DNA of 64,000 nt from Microcoleus sp. FACHB-68 (GTDB lineage: Bacteria > Cyanobacteriota > Cyanobacteriia > Cyanobacteriales > Oscillatoriaceae): the NCBI RefSeq assembly GCF_014695715.1, contig NZ_JACJOT010000013.1, forward strand, positions 620,001 through 684,000, read 5' to 3'. A program made the translations under genes and the position numbers. The notes under the pieces are model-generated. The model was not told the origin of the DNA and ran no database searches. It saw nothing but the letters and a program-made list of their open reading frames with translations. Each line of letters begins with the position of its first letter. The first letter of the stretch is position 1. Below, piece after piece: positions 42,864 through 51,051 of the stretch.

Positions 42864-44030
42864 ATGATTAAAAAACTGGCTTTGGTACTCAGTTTGGGAG
42901 TCGCCTTATCAACGCTACCATTGAGCGTGCTATCGAGTGTCCCATTGCAGCCCATCATTCCAGATCGCCAGAATACGAGCAACGTCTTGGGTTTAGATGA
43001 TCAATTGTGGGACAAAGCCGGCCAACCTGGAGATCGGCAAGCACTCTTGACGGCAATTGACAACAGCCTGCGATATTTAGAAACACCGGCAGCCGCCAAA
43101 GCCTATCAGCAGTATCCGGCGGAGGACATTACTCTTGATCGGGTTCGTCGCAGTCTCCAACGGTTCCGGCAACTGGTGATCAAATCAAACTCGCCGGCAG
43201 AACTGCAAGCGGCTGTGCGCCGTGAATTTGTGTATTACCAATCCACCGGCAGCGATGATCGGGGAACCGTGTTTTTCACCGGCTATTACACACCGCAATT
43301 TGCCGCCAGCCGCGTCCCCAATTCAGTTTATCGTTACCCCCTCTACCGCCGGCCCCCCAACTTCGCCAACTGGTCTCAACCCCATCCCACTCGCGCCCAA
43401 CTTGAAGGTTACGATGGATTGCAAGCGGCGAATGGCCCGCTACGGGGGATGGAACTGGTGTGGCTCAGTGATCGCTTAGAAGCCTTCTGGGTTCATATCC
43501 AAGGATCGGCGCAATTGCAGTTAACTGACGGCAGCGTGATGAGCGTTGGCTATGGCGGCGCAACCAACTATCCCTATACCAGCATTGGCCGGCTACTGGC
43601 AAACGATGGTAAATTAAAGCTCGATGGCCAGACAATCCCGGTTCTCACCGACTTTTTCCGCAGAAATCCGGCTGAAATGAATAACTATCTGCCGCGAAAT
43701 AATCGCTTTATCTTCTTTGCGGAAACGAAGGCTGGGGGACCGACGGGAAGCTTGCAAGTGCCGGTGACTGCGGAACGCTCGATCGCCACCGATAAATCTG
43801 TTATGCCTCCTGGTGCCTTAGCCTTGGTTCACACCAAACTGCCTTACCACAATGCTGCCGGTCAGATAGAGCAACGTTTGGTTAGCCGCTACGTGCTTGA
43901 CCAAGATGCCGGTAGCGCCATAAAAGGGCCGGGTCGCGCCGATTATTTTGTGGGAGCCGGTAAGATGGCTGGAGAACGTGCCGGTGTCACCGGCACCAGA
44001 GGAAATCTATACTATCTGCTCCTTAAATAA
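42864..44030 (+). CDS. mltA: Membrane-bound lytic murein transglycosylase A (MltA)
   Basis: A 388-residue periplasmic enzyme that cleaves peptidoglycan glycan strands to 1,6-anhydro products. It has an N-terminal signal (KKLALVLSLGVALSTLPLSVL) without a lipobox cysteine, so it may be soluble or uncleaved rather than a lipoprotein. The MltA domain shows FTGYYTPQFAASR and WVHIQGSAQL, and the C-terminal 3D domain shows DQDAGSAIKGPGRADYFVG with its conserved aspartates. Length is normal for the family. Confidence 0.93.
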   Translation: MIKKLALVLSLGVALSTLPLSVLSSVPLQPIIPDRQNTSNVLGLDDQLWDKAGQPGDRQALLTAIDNSLRYLETPAAAKAYQQYPAEDITLDRVRRSLQRFRQLVIKSNSPAELQAAVRREFVYYQSTGSDDRGTVFFTGYYTPQFAASRVPNSVYRYPLYRRPPNFANWSQPHPTRAQLEGYDGLQAANGPLRGMELVWLSDRLEAFWVHIQGSAQLQLTDGSVMSVGYGGATNYPYTSIGRLLANDGKLKLDGQTIPVLTDFFRRNPAEMNNYLPRNNRFIFFAETKAGGPTGSLQVPVTAERSIATDKSVMPPGALALVHTKLPYHNAAGQIEQRLVSRYVLDQDAGSAIKGPGRADYFVGAGKMAGERAGVTGTRGNLYYLLLK

Positions 44031-44356
44031 GGAGATATCCACAATCTTTAGATTTTGCCGGACAGAGCAGGGTGATTAGCCTTCAGTCTCTGGCCGGCAC
44101 CCTTGAGCTTAGCAGTCTAACTAAAGCATTCAATCGGCTATGCTATTCTGGGTTGACTTGGGTCTGAGGCTCCAAGGAAATCAAAAACAATTTTTAGATT
44201 ATCATTTTTCCTGGGTTAACCCCTGACTTTGGACGAACTTCTGGGGAAACTTTTTACTCCCCCGCTTCAGTGTTTATGCCAACTCCATTCAGTCGCGCTC
44301 AACCCGAAAAATGAGGCATTTAACCCCAAGCGGATAGTCTGCACTGAATCACGCCT
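44031..44356. other. Intergenic between mltA and antiporter gene
   Basis: About 325 bases with no coding potential I trust. It should contain the antiporter promoter. No repeat or RNA gene was recognised. Confidence 0.4.
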
Positions 44357-46282
44357 ATGGACTCACCTTTTGATATTACCCTGCTGATAGTTTTAACTGT
44401 CGTCAGCGGAATAGCGGCTCAAGTTCTGGGCGACTATTTAAAAGTCCCCAGTATCGTCTTCTTGCTGCTGTTCGGCATTCTTTTAGGCGCGGATGGCTTT
44501 GGAGTGCTGCATCCCAACCTGCTGGGCGATGGCTTAGAGGTGATCGTCTCTCTCTCAGTGGCATTAATTTTATTTGAGGGAGGGCTGAATCTAGAACTGC
44601 GAGAACTCGGAAGAGTTTCAACGAGTTTGCGGAACTTAGTTACCATCGGCACGCTAATCACGCTAATTGGCGGGGGCATGGCGGCGCACTGGCTGGGTGA
44701 ATTTCCTTGGCCCATTGCCTTTCTCTACGCTGCGCTTGTCGTTGTCACCGGCCCGACAGTTATTGGCCCATTGCTGAAACAGGTACAGGTTGATCGTCAG
44801 GTTGCCGCCTTGCTGGAGGGCGAAGGAGTCTTAATCGATCCGGTGGGGGCGATTTTATCGGTTTTAGTGCTCGACATCATTTTAAATGGCGATGCTGACC
44901 CTGTAAGGCTGATTTCAGGTTTGGTTCTTCGCTTAGGAATTGGCGGTGCAATCGGTGCTGCCGGTGGTTGGGTTATGGGCTTTTTCCTGAAAAAAGCTGA
45001 GTTCCTCTCTGAGGAATTGAAGAATTTAGTCGTTTTAGCCGGCTTGTGGGGTATATTTTGTCTGGCGCAAAGCGTGCGGGATGAGTCGGGACTGATGGCA
45101 ACGGTGGTTGCCGGTATTGTCTTGCGTTCGGCGTCTTTGCCAGAAGAGCGTTTGTTGCGCCGGTTTAAAGGCCAGCTCACGATTTTAGCCGTTTCAGTGC
45201 TGTTTATTTTGCTGGCGGCAGATTTATCCATCGCCAGTATTATCGCTTTAGGATGGGGCAGCCTTTTCACAGTCTTAGCGCTAATGTTTATAGTGCGCCC
45301 GATTAATGTCTGGCTTTGCACTTGGAACAGTGGGCTAAACTGGCGTCAAAAGCTATTTGTCTGTTGGATAGCCCCCAGAGGAATTGTTTCCGCCTCAGTG
45401 TCTTCTCTATTCGCAATTTTGCTAACCCAGCGCGGAATTAACGGGGGAGATTCAATTAAAGCCCTGGTTTTTCTCACAATTATTTTGACGGTTTTTGTGC
45501 AAGGATTAACCGCTCGTTGGGTGGCTCAGTTGCTGCGCGTTACCTCCACAAAGGCAACCGGCGCGGTGATTGTAGGTTCAAACCCGCTATCGCGGCTGAT
45601 TGCACGTCTGTTCCAAGAACGGGGTGAATCAATCGTTTTAATTGATACGAACCCGGAAGCTTGTAAGCTGGCTGAGCAAGAAAATATCCCGGTGTTTTTG
45701 AGCAGCGCTCTCGATACCAATGTATTGGAAGAGGCGGGACTGGCATCAATGGGAACATTTGTAGCAATGACGAGCAATGGTGAGGTAAATTTAGTCTTAG
45801 CTCAGCGTGCTGTGGAAGAATTTCAACCTCCCAGAGTTTTGGCAATATTTCCTCGCGATCCGCAAGCGAATCCTCCCGCGAATAAAGGAAAAATCAATCA
45901 GCCGTTTATGCCAGATGTGCCAAGTAAAACTTGGAATGAATACATCAGCGATGGGGAAGTAAAGTTAGGAGAAACGCTTCTTAAAGAACCTGGCTTTGCC
46001 TTTCAAGAAGCTCATCTCCAAGCGCTAATTCGTTCTGGAGAATTGGTGCCCTTATTAATAGAACGGGAAGCGCATTTGCAGGTCGTGCCGGCCTCTGAAG
46101 CTTGGCAACCTGGAGATCGAATTATTTATCTGCTGCACGACCCCAAACCCAAACTTTTGAGGCGACTATCGGGTGCAAATAATTCTCGTCTAACTCTGGA
46201 AAAACTGCCGGCGGTGGAAGAAATTCCGATCCCGGCTGCTGTGTTAGAAACTGCTTTAGAAGAAGTTAAAGCCGAGTCGTAA
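44357..46282 (+). CDS. Monovalent cation:proton antiporter with TrkA-N domain
   Basis: A 641-residue CPA-type Na+/H+ or K+/H+ antiporter. About twelve hydrophobic segments span residues 5-390; the pore region includes ALILFEGGLNLELREL and EGEGVLIDPVGAILSV, with the charged residues expected for ion exchange. Residues about 395-500 form a TrkA-N Rossmann domain (VIVGSNPLSRLIARLF), which in relatives binds NAD(H) and gates transport; a TrkA-C-like domain follows. Located in the plasma or thylakoid membrane. It is convergent with the next gene, separated by three bases. Confidence 0.92.
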   Translation: MDSPFDITLLIVLTVVSGIAAQVLGDYLKVPSIVFLLLFGILLGADGFGVLHPNLLGDGLEVIVSLSVALILFEGGLNLELRELGRVSTSLRNLVTIGTLITLIGGGMAAHWLGEFPWPIAFLYAALVVVTGPTVIGPLLKQVQVDRQVAALLEGEGVLIDPVGAILSVLVLDIILNGDADPVRLISGLVLRLGIGGAIGAAGGWVMGFFLKKAEFLSEELKNLVVLAGLWGIFCLAQSVRDESGLMATVVAGIVLRSASLPEERLLRRFKGQLTILAVSVLFILLAADLSIASIIALGWGSLFTVLALMFIVRPINVWLCTWNSGLNWRQKLFVCWIAPRGIVSASVSSLFAILLTQRGINGGDSIKALVFLTIILTVFVQGLTARWVAQLLRVTSTKATGAVIVGSNPLSRLIARLFQERGESIVLIDTNPEACKLAEQENIPVFLSSALDTNVLEEAGLASMGTFVAMTSNGEVNLVLAQRAVEEFQPPRVLAIFPRDPQANPPANKGKINQPFMPDVPSKTWNEYISDGEVKLGETLLKEPGFAFQEAHLQALIRSGELVPLLIEREAHLQVVPASEAWQPGDRIIYLLHDPKPKLLRRLSGANNSRLTLEKLPAVEEIPIPAAVLETALEEVKAES

Positions 46283-46285
46283 AAG

Positions 46286-47155
46286 TTATGACTGATGGGC
46301 TTCTAACCAAGCAACTAAATCAGTAGCTTCGGAGAAATCCAACAGCGCTTCACCTAATTCCTCTAGCTGAGGGATTGATAGGCGTTGAATGCGTTCTTGC
46401 ATCTGTGTATCAACCCTACCCAGCCGGCGGGCAATCAGGCGCAGAATTAGCAGCACCTCGCCTTCTTTACGCCCTTCTTGCCGGCCTTCTTGGCGACCTT
46501 CTTGGCGACCTTCTTGCCGGCCTTCTTCAAGAATAGCTTGATAGGTAACAGATTCCTTCATAATGTCCTCTCTAAATAGTTGACGAATCAAATCTTTTTC
46601 AAATCGTAAGCCGGCGAGAATATCCGCACAACTTAAAATATTTCGTCGCTCATCAATGTCTTCAATTTTAGCGATTTGTTGGGCGACTTGCTCTAGCAAG
46701 GTTGCAGGAGAGGCGGTGCGAGTTAGGGTGGCTAGGGGCAGCAGTGCAGGGTTGGCTAGAAATGGCGCGGGATCTTGTTCCCACAGACGGATGACTTGAT
46801 AGCGATGTCGCGTGTTTGTGTCTTGATACTCGTCGGTAAAGACAATTTCTGAGCCGGTTTGTTTTAAAAAGAGCGCCACCTGCTCAACTTCACACCAATA
46901 CTGTCGCTTTAATCTCGTATAGTAATCAAGCATCCGGAATGGAATAGGTGGATCAGAAGTCGGTATCGTTTGAAATTCAATGTGCAAGATTTGGTTAGGC
47001 GTTTGTAGAAAAGTAACAGAATCGGCGCGAATGGGTTCTAGGGTGAGTTCCGTTTTAAGAACTTGAACGGAAGTCGTGTTAACTGATAGCAGCCAGCGAG
47101 CAAATTCTGCTGGGTACTTTTCAGCGAGATATTTACAGGCGTTGTCGTAAGTCAA
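46286..47155 (-). CDS. Rpn-type PD-(D/E)XK nuclease family protein
   Basis: A 289-residue protein of the Rpn / transposase_31-like family. N-terminal domain: ILHIEFQT carries the E-x-K-like nuclease strand (here E-F-Q, so the lysine may be replaced), followed by RMLDYYTRLKRQY. A charged region holds four consecutive GRQE repeats and one GRKE, encoded by a 12-base tandem repeat near 46466-46527. The C-terminus matches DUF4351, ending QLEELGEALLDFSEATDLVAWL. Such proteins are mobile and multi-copy in cyanobacteria; the function is usually given as recombination-promoting nuclease. Confidence 0.82.
   Translation of the reverse strand: MTYDNACKYLAEKYPAEFARWLLSVNTTSVQVLKTELTLEPIRADSVTFLQTPNQILHIEFQTIPTSDPPIPFRMLDYYTRLKRQYWCEVEQVALFLKQTGSEIVFTDEYQDTNTRHRYQVIRLWEQDPAPFLANPALLPLATLTRTASPATLLEQVAQQIAKIEDIDERRNILSCADILAGLRFEKDLIRQLFREDIMKESVTYQAILEEGRQEGRQEGRQEGRQEGRKEGEVLLILRLIARRLGRVDTQMQERIQRLSIPQLEELGEALLDFSEATDLVAWLEAHQS
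46466..46527. repeat. 12-base tandem repeat within the Rpn-type gene
   Basis: Five near-identical units of the pattern CTTCTTGCCGGC / CTTCTTGGCGAC encode the (G-R-Q/K-E) run. Unit number probably varies between strains. Confidence 0.8.
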
Positions 47156-47405
47156 AAGGATGTGTTAAGTAAAGGACTACGCATTGATATTACCGGCAGC
47201 CGGTAAAGTTGGGGATGCCGGTGATACCCCTCACCGCACTAAGTAGCTCTTTGTAAATCGGAAGCTGCGGTTTATACTGAGCGATGCGCTGCCGGTAGAT
47301 CAATTTAAACTATTGCCTTAGTAACTATACGGATTCTAAGGGATTATAAAACTGATAACGTCTGGTTTAACTGTTGAATCCTCCTCACCGGCACTATCAC
47401 TAATA

Positions 47406-47846
47406 ATGACACATTCAAATCTTCATATCTTCCTAAAAAGAATACTTTTGCTAAGCTTTCTCTTGGTTTGTTTTCTATTTAGCTTTCCGAATCTAGCCCA
47501 GGCTGAGCTGACTACCATTAATGTAGAAATTGATCGAGCAAAAGCCAATAGTGAAAAGTGGGATATTCTGAATGGTGCACCAGATATCGCTATCTGTGTG
47601 ACAAATCAAATGGTTGGCATGGAGTGCTTCCCTGATGGCGACAAAATTGAGTCTATCACTAGCTCCCAGTGTCCAGATTCTTTTAAATGCAAGTTTAATG
47701 CTGATCTTCCAGAGGGGAACTTTAAAATAGCTGTCGTAGATGTTGATGTAAAATTTAATGATCCCATAGGCACCGGCTTGTGCCATACAGGTACGACTTG
47801 TGAAATTGGACAAGCTAAGGTGACAATTGGAGATCCGCAGCAGTGA
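47406..47846 (+). CDS. Secreted cysteine-containing protein of unknown function
   Basis: A 146-residue protein with a clear signal peptide (KRILLLSFLLVCFLFSFPNLAQA) that predicts export. The mature part has six cysteines (ICVTNQMVGMEC, QCPDSFKC, LCHTGTTC) likely in disulfides, and an alternating beta pattern (FKIAVVDVDVKFND) suggesting a small beta sandwich, possibly C2-like. No family name is assigned. Neighbours give no clue. Confidence 0.75.
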   Translation: MTHSNLHIFLKRILLLSFLLVCFLFSFPNLAQAELTTINVEIDRAKANSEKWDILNGAPDIAICVTNQMVGMECFPDGDKIESITSSQCPDSFKCKFNADLPEGNFKIAVVDVDVKFNDPIGTGLCHTGTTCEIGQAKVTIGDPQQ

Positions 47847-48012
47847 AGGTAATAGGATGACCTATTATTAGGACAACAACCCAATTAAATGCGGTGTGCA
47901 GTTTATCTGCAGTTTTCTGGAAATATCATCCATAACTCTATCCCTACAGAGACTAGGTATCCATACATAGAGTAAACTTTAAAACAGTAACTTTGGATAC
48001 CAAATCAATCTG

Positions 48013-48621
48013 ATGGCTAGAACCCTATACTACGCTCAGAGATCGCCTTACGCTCGGAAGGTGCGGATCTTGCTGGCAGAGAAAAATTTGCCTTGTGAAC
48101 TCAAGGAAACGGATATTGCCAATAAATCACCGGAATTCCTGAAAATTTCTCCCATTGGCAAAGTCCCAGTCTTCGTAGATGAAGATGGCACCACCCTTTG
48201 GGACTCTACATTGATTGTGGAGTATCTTGACGAAACTTATCCAGAACCGAGTTTTTACCCCAGTGATCGCGCCCAACGCCTCCAGTGCCGGCAGTGGGAA
48301 GAACTAGCGGATACTCTGGGGGATAATATTGTTGGCCTCTGGTATCAGAAGCGTAAAGGCGACAAGGCAGACGCCGGCGATCAGGCGAAGTATCAAGCGG
48401 CAATTGACCGGCTCTTACCTATCCTAGAACAGCAACTCAGCACCTCTCCCTACCTCCTCGGTGCAAATTGGACGGCTGCAGATATTGCTGCACTGTCTGC
48501 CCTTGGCTACTATACTCTGCGATTTGGGGAAGAGTGGCAGCAGCAACACCCACACCTTGAACAATGGTTTAAAACGCTTCACCAACGCGCATCGGTAAAC
48601 TCAACCATTCCGCAAGGATAA
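48013..48621 (+). CDS. Glutathione S-transferase family protein
   Basis: A 202-residue GST: N-terminal thioredoxin-like domain (about 1-80) with YAQRSPYARKVRILLAEK, GKVPVFVDEDG (cis-proline) and DSTLIVEYLD, and an all-helical C-terminal domain with WTAADIAALSAL. The Ser10 region is the likely glutathione contact. Substrate not predictable; detoxification or redox protection is the usual role. A terminator-like hairpin lies between it and the convergent lipase gene. Confidence 0.93.
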   Translation: MARTLYYAQRSPYARKVRILLAEKNLPCELKETDIANKSPEFLKISPIGKVPVFVDEDGTTLWDSTLIVEYLDETYPEPSFYPSDRAQRLQCRQWEELADTLGDNIVGLWYQKRKGDKADAGDQAKYQAAIDRLLPILEQQLSTSPYLLGANWTAADIAALSALGYYTLRFGEEWQQQHPHLEQWFKTLHQRASVNSTIPQG

Positions 48622-48677
48622 CCGGCAGCTAAAACTTTTGCCTCTAATTTGCATAGCATTGTAGTAGTTGAAACAAA

Positions 48678-48710
48678 GGTAAAAGGACAAAGTTTTCTTT
48701 TACCTTTTAC
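48678..48710 (+). terminator. Terminator between GST and lipase-like genes
   Basis: Stem GGTAAAAG (48678-48685) / CTTTTACC (48697-48704) followed by TTTT, between two convergent genes. Overlaps the last codons of the minus-strand gene's 3' region; could serve GST mainly. Confidence 0.65.
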
Positions 48711-49411
48711 TTTAAATAGGGCACCCAAGCCGGCAAAACCTCTGGGGAACCATACCACAACCCAACACGCCTCGGAGAATGCATGACTCCTTCTATCACT
48801 AGGTTCTCCGCACCTTCCAGATGTGCTGCCTCAACCGGCGTTATTCCATCTCCCCAAGTATTGCCGGTGCCACAAGTCAATTTATAACTGTTGTAAGCCA
48901 ACAATTGCCCCGGACGCCGCGCCCCAAAAATCGCCTTACCGGCAACACAGACATAGTGCACATTTGGATGAAACGCACCTGGATAGTTATTATTGACAAA
49001 ATCTAGATTCTTGCGAGTCCAACGTTCATATAAGCTGTATTGAGGGGTTCCCAGCGTCACCAACGTCGTCACCGATGGATGGGCGAACCACAAACCGGCA
49101 TCTTCCATCACATCTCCATGAATGATGTAAGGTTTTTCTCCTAAATAAATGCGCGAGATCCAACCGGCAGCAGAGTGACCGATTAAGTTAACTTGAGAAG
49201 CATTGTATTGTTGTAAAACTTGTTTGACTGTGCGATCTAGTAGCCGCAAAATAGGAACAATTGAGCGTCCCCCCACCGTGGGCAACCAATCCCGCCGGCG
49301 CACCGGCACTGTCACAGCAGGGAAACCCAACCCCACCAAAGATTGTTGCAATTCGAGGTATTCAGCAGCGCCAGCGAAATAACCCGGTAAAATAACAGTT
49401 GGTAATGGCAT
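48707..49411 (-). CDS. Alpha/beta hydrolase, triacylglycerol-lipase-like
   Basis: A 234-residue cytosolic or thylakoid-associated hydrolase. Nucleophile elbow GHSAAGW holds the catalytic Ser; the PTVILPGYFAGAAEYL start and WLPTVGGRS segment fit the plant/cyanobacterial lipase-like group. The catalytic His probably lies in EGVMHSPRRVGLW near the C-terminus. Substrate unknown, possibly lipids or esters. Confidence 0.85.
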   Translation of the reverse strand: MPLPTVILPGYFAGAAEYLELQQSLVGLGFPAVTVPVRRRDWLPTVGGRSIVPILRLLDRTVKQVLQQYNASQVNLIGHSAAGWISRIYLGEKPYIIHGDVMEDAGLWFAHPSVTTLVTLGTPQYSLYERWTRKNLDFVNNNYPGAFHPNVHYVCVAGKAIFGARRPGQLLAYNSYKLTCGTGNTWGDGITPVEAAHLEGAENLVIEGVMHSPRRVGLWYGSPEVLPAWVPYLK

Positions 49412-49614
49412 TTTAGTTTTTAAAGTTAAAATTGAGTTGACAATTATTCCAAAAGATGCTTAAAAAGGTAAGAATAAATCTACGCTAATCTAGCTCATTG
49501 GTTCGTTAATCTCAGGTAATATTTTATGATATTTTGCCATAATATTGTTTGCTTGTGCATCTCTCTATAAACAAATTGATGGTTAAAAGTTAATCTAAAA
49601 TTTAAAATGGCATT

Positions 49615-50073
49615 ATGCAACGTGAACCAATTCCGACTAGGTATTCTGCAATCGTTATTGTTCGGTTAGAACAGCAGTTTCTGTTAGTTCAAGAATGTAA
49701 CTACGGTCAGCCGTGGTATTTTCCAGCCGGCAGAATTGAGCCGGGAGAAACTTGGATAGAGGCGGCGCAGCGGGAAACATTAGAGGAAGCCGGAATTTCT
49801 GTGATTCTTGAAGGAATTATTCGCATTGAATACACCCCTGTAGATGGAATATCGGCTGGTGTTCGAGTGTTTTTTGTTGCGCGTCCGAAAGATAACACAC
49901 CCCCGAAAACAATAGCAGATGAAGAATCTTTAGGTGCAGCCTGGTTTACTTTAGAAGAAATAGAGAATTTACCGCTTCGCGGACAAGATGTTCGAGAAAT
50001 CTGTCATTATGTAGCCGGCGGTGGCATAATTTACCCGCTTGAGCTGGTAACTTTTAAAGGGAGCGCCCTTTAG
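49615..50073 (+). CDS. Nudix hydrolase
   Basis: A 152-residue pyrophosphohydrolase. A complete Nudix box lies at residues 39-61, starting GRIEPGE and ending REtlEEAGI, with all the catalytic Glu residues and Arg in place for Mg2+ binding. The fold resembles MTH1/ADP-ribose pyrophosphatase proteins, but the substrate cannot be assigned. It starts at ATG 49615. The next gene follows 39 bases later on the same strand. Confidence 0.93.
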   Translation: MQREPIPTRYSAIVIVRLEQQFLLVQECNYGQPWYFPAGRIEPGETWIEAAQRETLEEAGISVILEGIIRIEYTPVDGISAGVRVFFVARPKDNTPPKTIADEESLGAAWFTLEEIENLPLRGQDVREICHYVAGGGIIYPLELVTFKGSAL

Positions 50074-50112
50074 GAAATAAAATTAAACATCAAACAGGCT
50101 ATTTATTCAATT

Positions 50113-50874
50113 TTGAAGACTGAAATAACTGTGCAAACCGGCATATTATACGGCATTGGCGTTGGCCCAGGCGATCCAGAATTAATCACGGTCAAAGGAA
50201 TGCGGCTGCTGGAAAGGGTGCCGGTGGTGGCATTTCCAGCCGGCATTCACGGCAAACCGGGAATCGCCCAAGACATTGTGGCTGAATGGTTGCGTCCCCA
50301 ACAAGTGCAACTGGCGTTAAACTTTCCATACGTGCAAGATGAGGAAATCTTGACACAAGCGTGGCAGCAGTCAGCCGAAACAGTTTGGCAATATTTGCAG
50401 CAGGGACAAGATGTGGCGTTTGTCTCTGAGGGAGATGTGAGCTTTTACAGCACGTTTACCTATTTATCGCAAACACTACAACATTTGCATCCAGAAGCTG
50501 TCGTGCAGACGATCCCTGGAATTAGTTCACCAATGGCAGCAGCAGCAGCTTTAGGATTGCCTCTAACCATTCGTGGTCAACGCCTGGTTGTGCTGCCGGC
50601 ACTTTATAACATCACTGAACTAGAAACGGCGCTAAATTGGGCAGATGTTGTGGTGCTAATGAAGCTGAGTTCGGTTTACGAACAAGTTTGGGCGCTATTA
50701 CACCGGCATAATTTACTAACCAATACTTGGGTGGTAGAACGCGCCACATTACCAGACCAAGTGATCTATACTGACTTGCTAGATCGTCCCCACTTAAACT
50801 TGCCTTATTTCTCGCTAATGATCGTACAAGTGTCTGGAACGAAGCCTATCAAATCCGAGGATAGCAACTTTTAA
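50113..50874 (+). CDS. cobI: Precorrin-2 C(20)-methyltransferase
   Basis: A 253-residue SAM-dependent enzyme of cobalamin biosynthesis (CobI/CbiL) that methylates precorrin-2 at C20. Family signs: LYGIGVGPGDPELITVKG at the N-terminus, SEGDVSFYSTF and IPGISSPMAAAAALG. The start is uncertain between TTG 50113 and GTG 50131. No other cob gene and no cobalamin riboswitch is seen nearby, though it might be co-transcribed with the Nudix gene. Confidence 0.93.
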   Translation: MKTEITVQTGILYGIGVGPGDPELITVKGMRLLERVPVVAFPAGIHGKPGIAQDIVAEWLRPQQVQLALNFPYVQDEEILTQAWQQSAETVWQYLQQGQDVAFVSEGDVSFYSTFTYLSQTLQHLHPEAVVQTIPGISSPMAAAAALGLPLTIRGQRLVVLPALYNITELETALNWADVVVLMKLSSVYEQVWALLHRHNLLTNTWVVERATLPDQVIYTDLLDRPHLNLPYFSLMIVQVSGTKPIKSEDSNF

Positions 50875-51051
50875 GCCGGCAAAGCGGTCATTTTTCCAGA
50901 GCAAATTTAGCTCGGCAGTGGTAAAAACCCCTTCTACGATCTTAAAATTTTGAAGTAATTCTGACGCCTAATCTATGAGCGGAATACTTCTGTAGAATAG
51001 ATTGCCTGCTGACAAGTCCGCCACGACAGAGTGGCCTATAGTATACCGATT

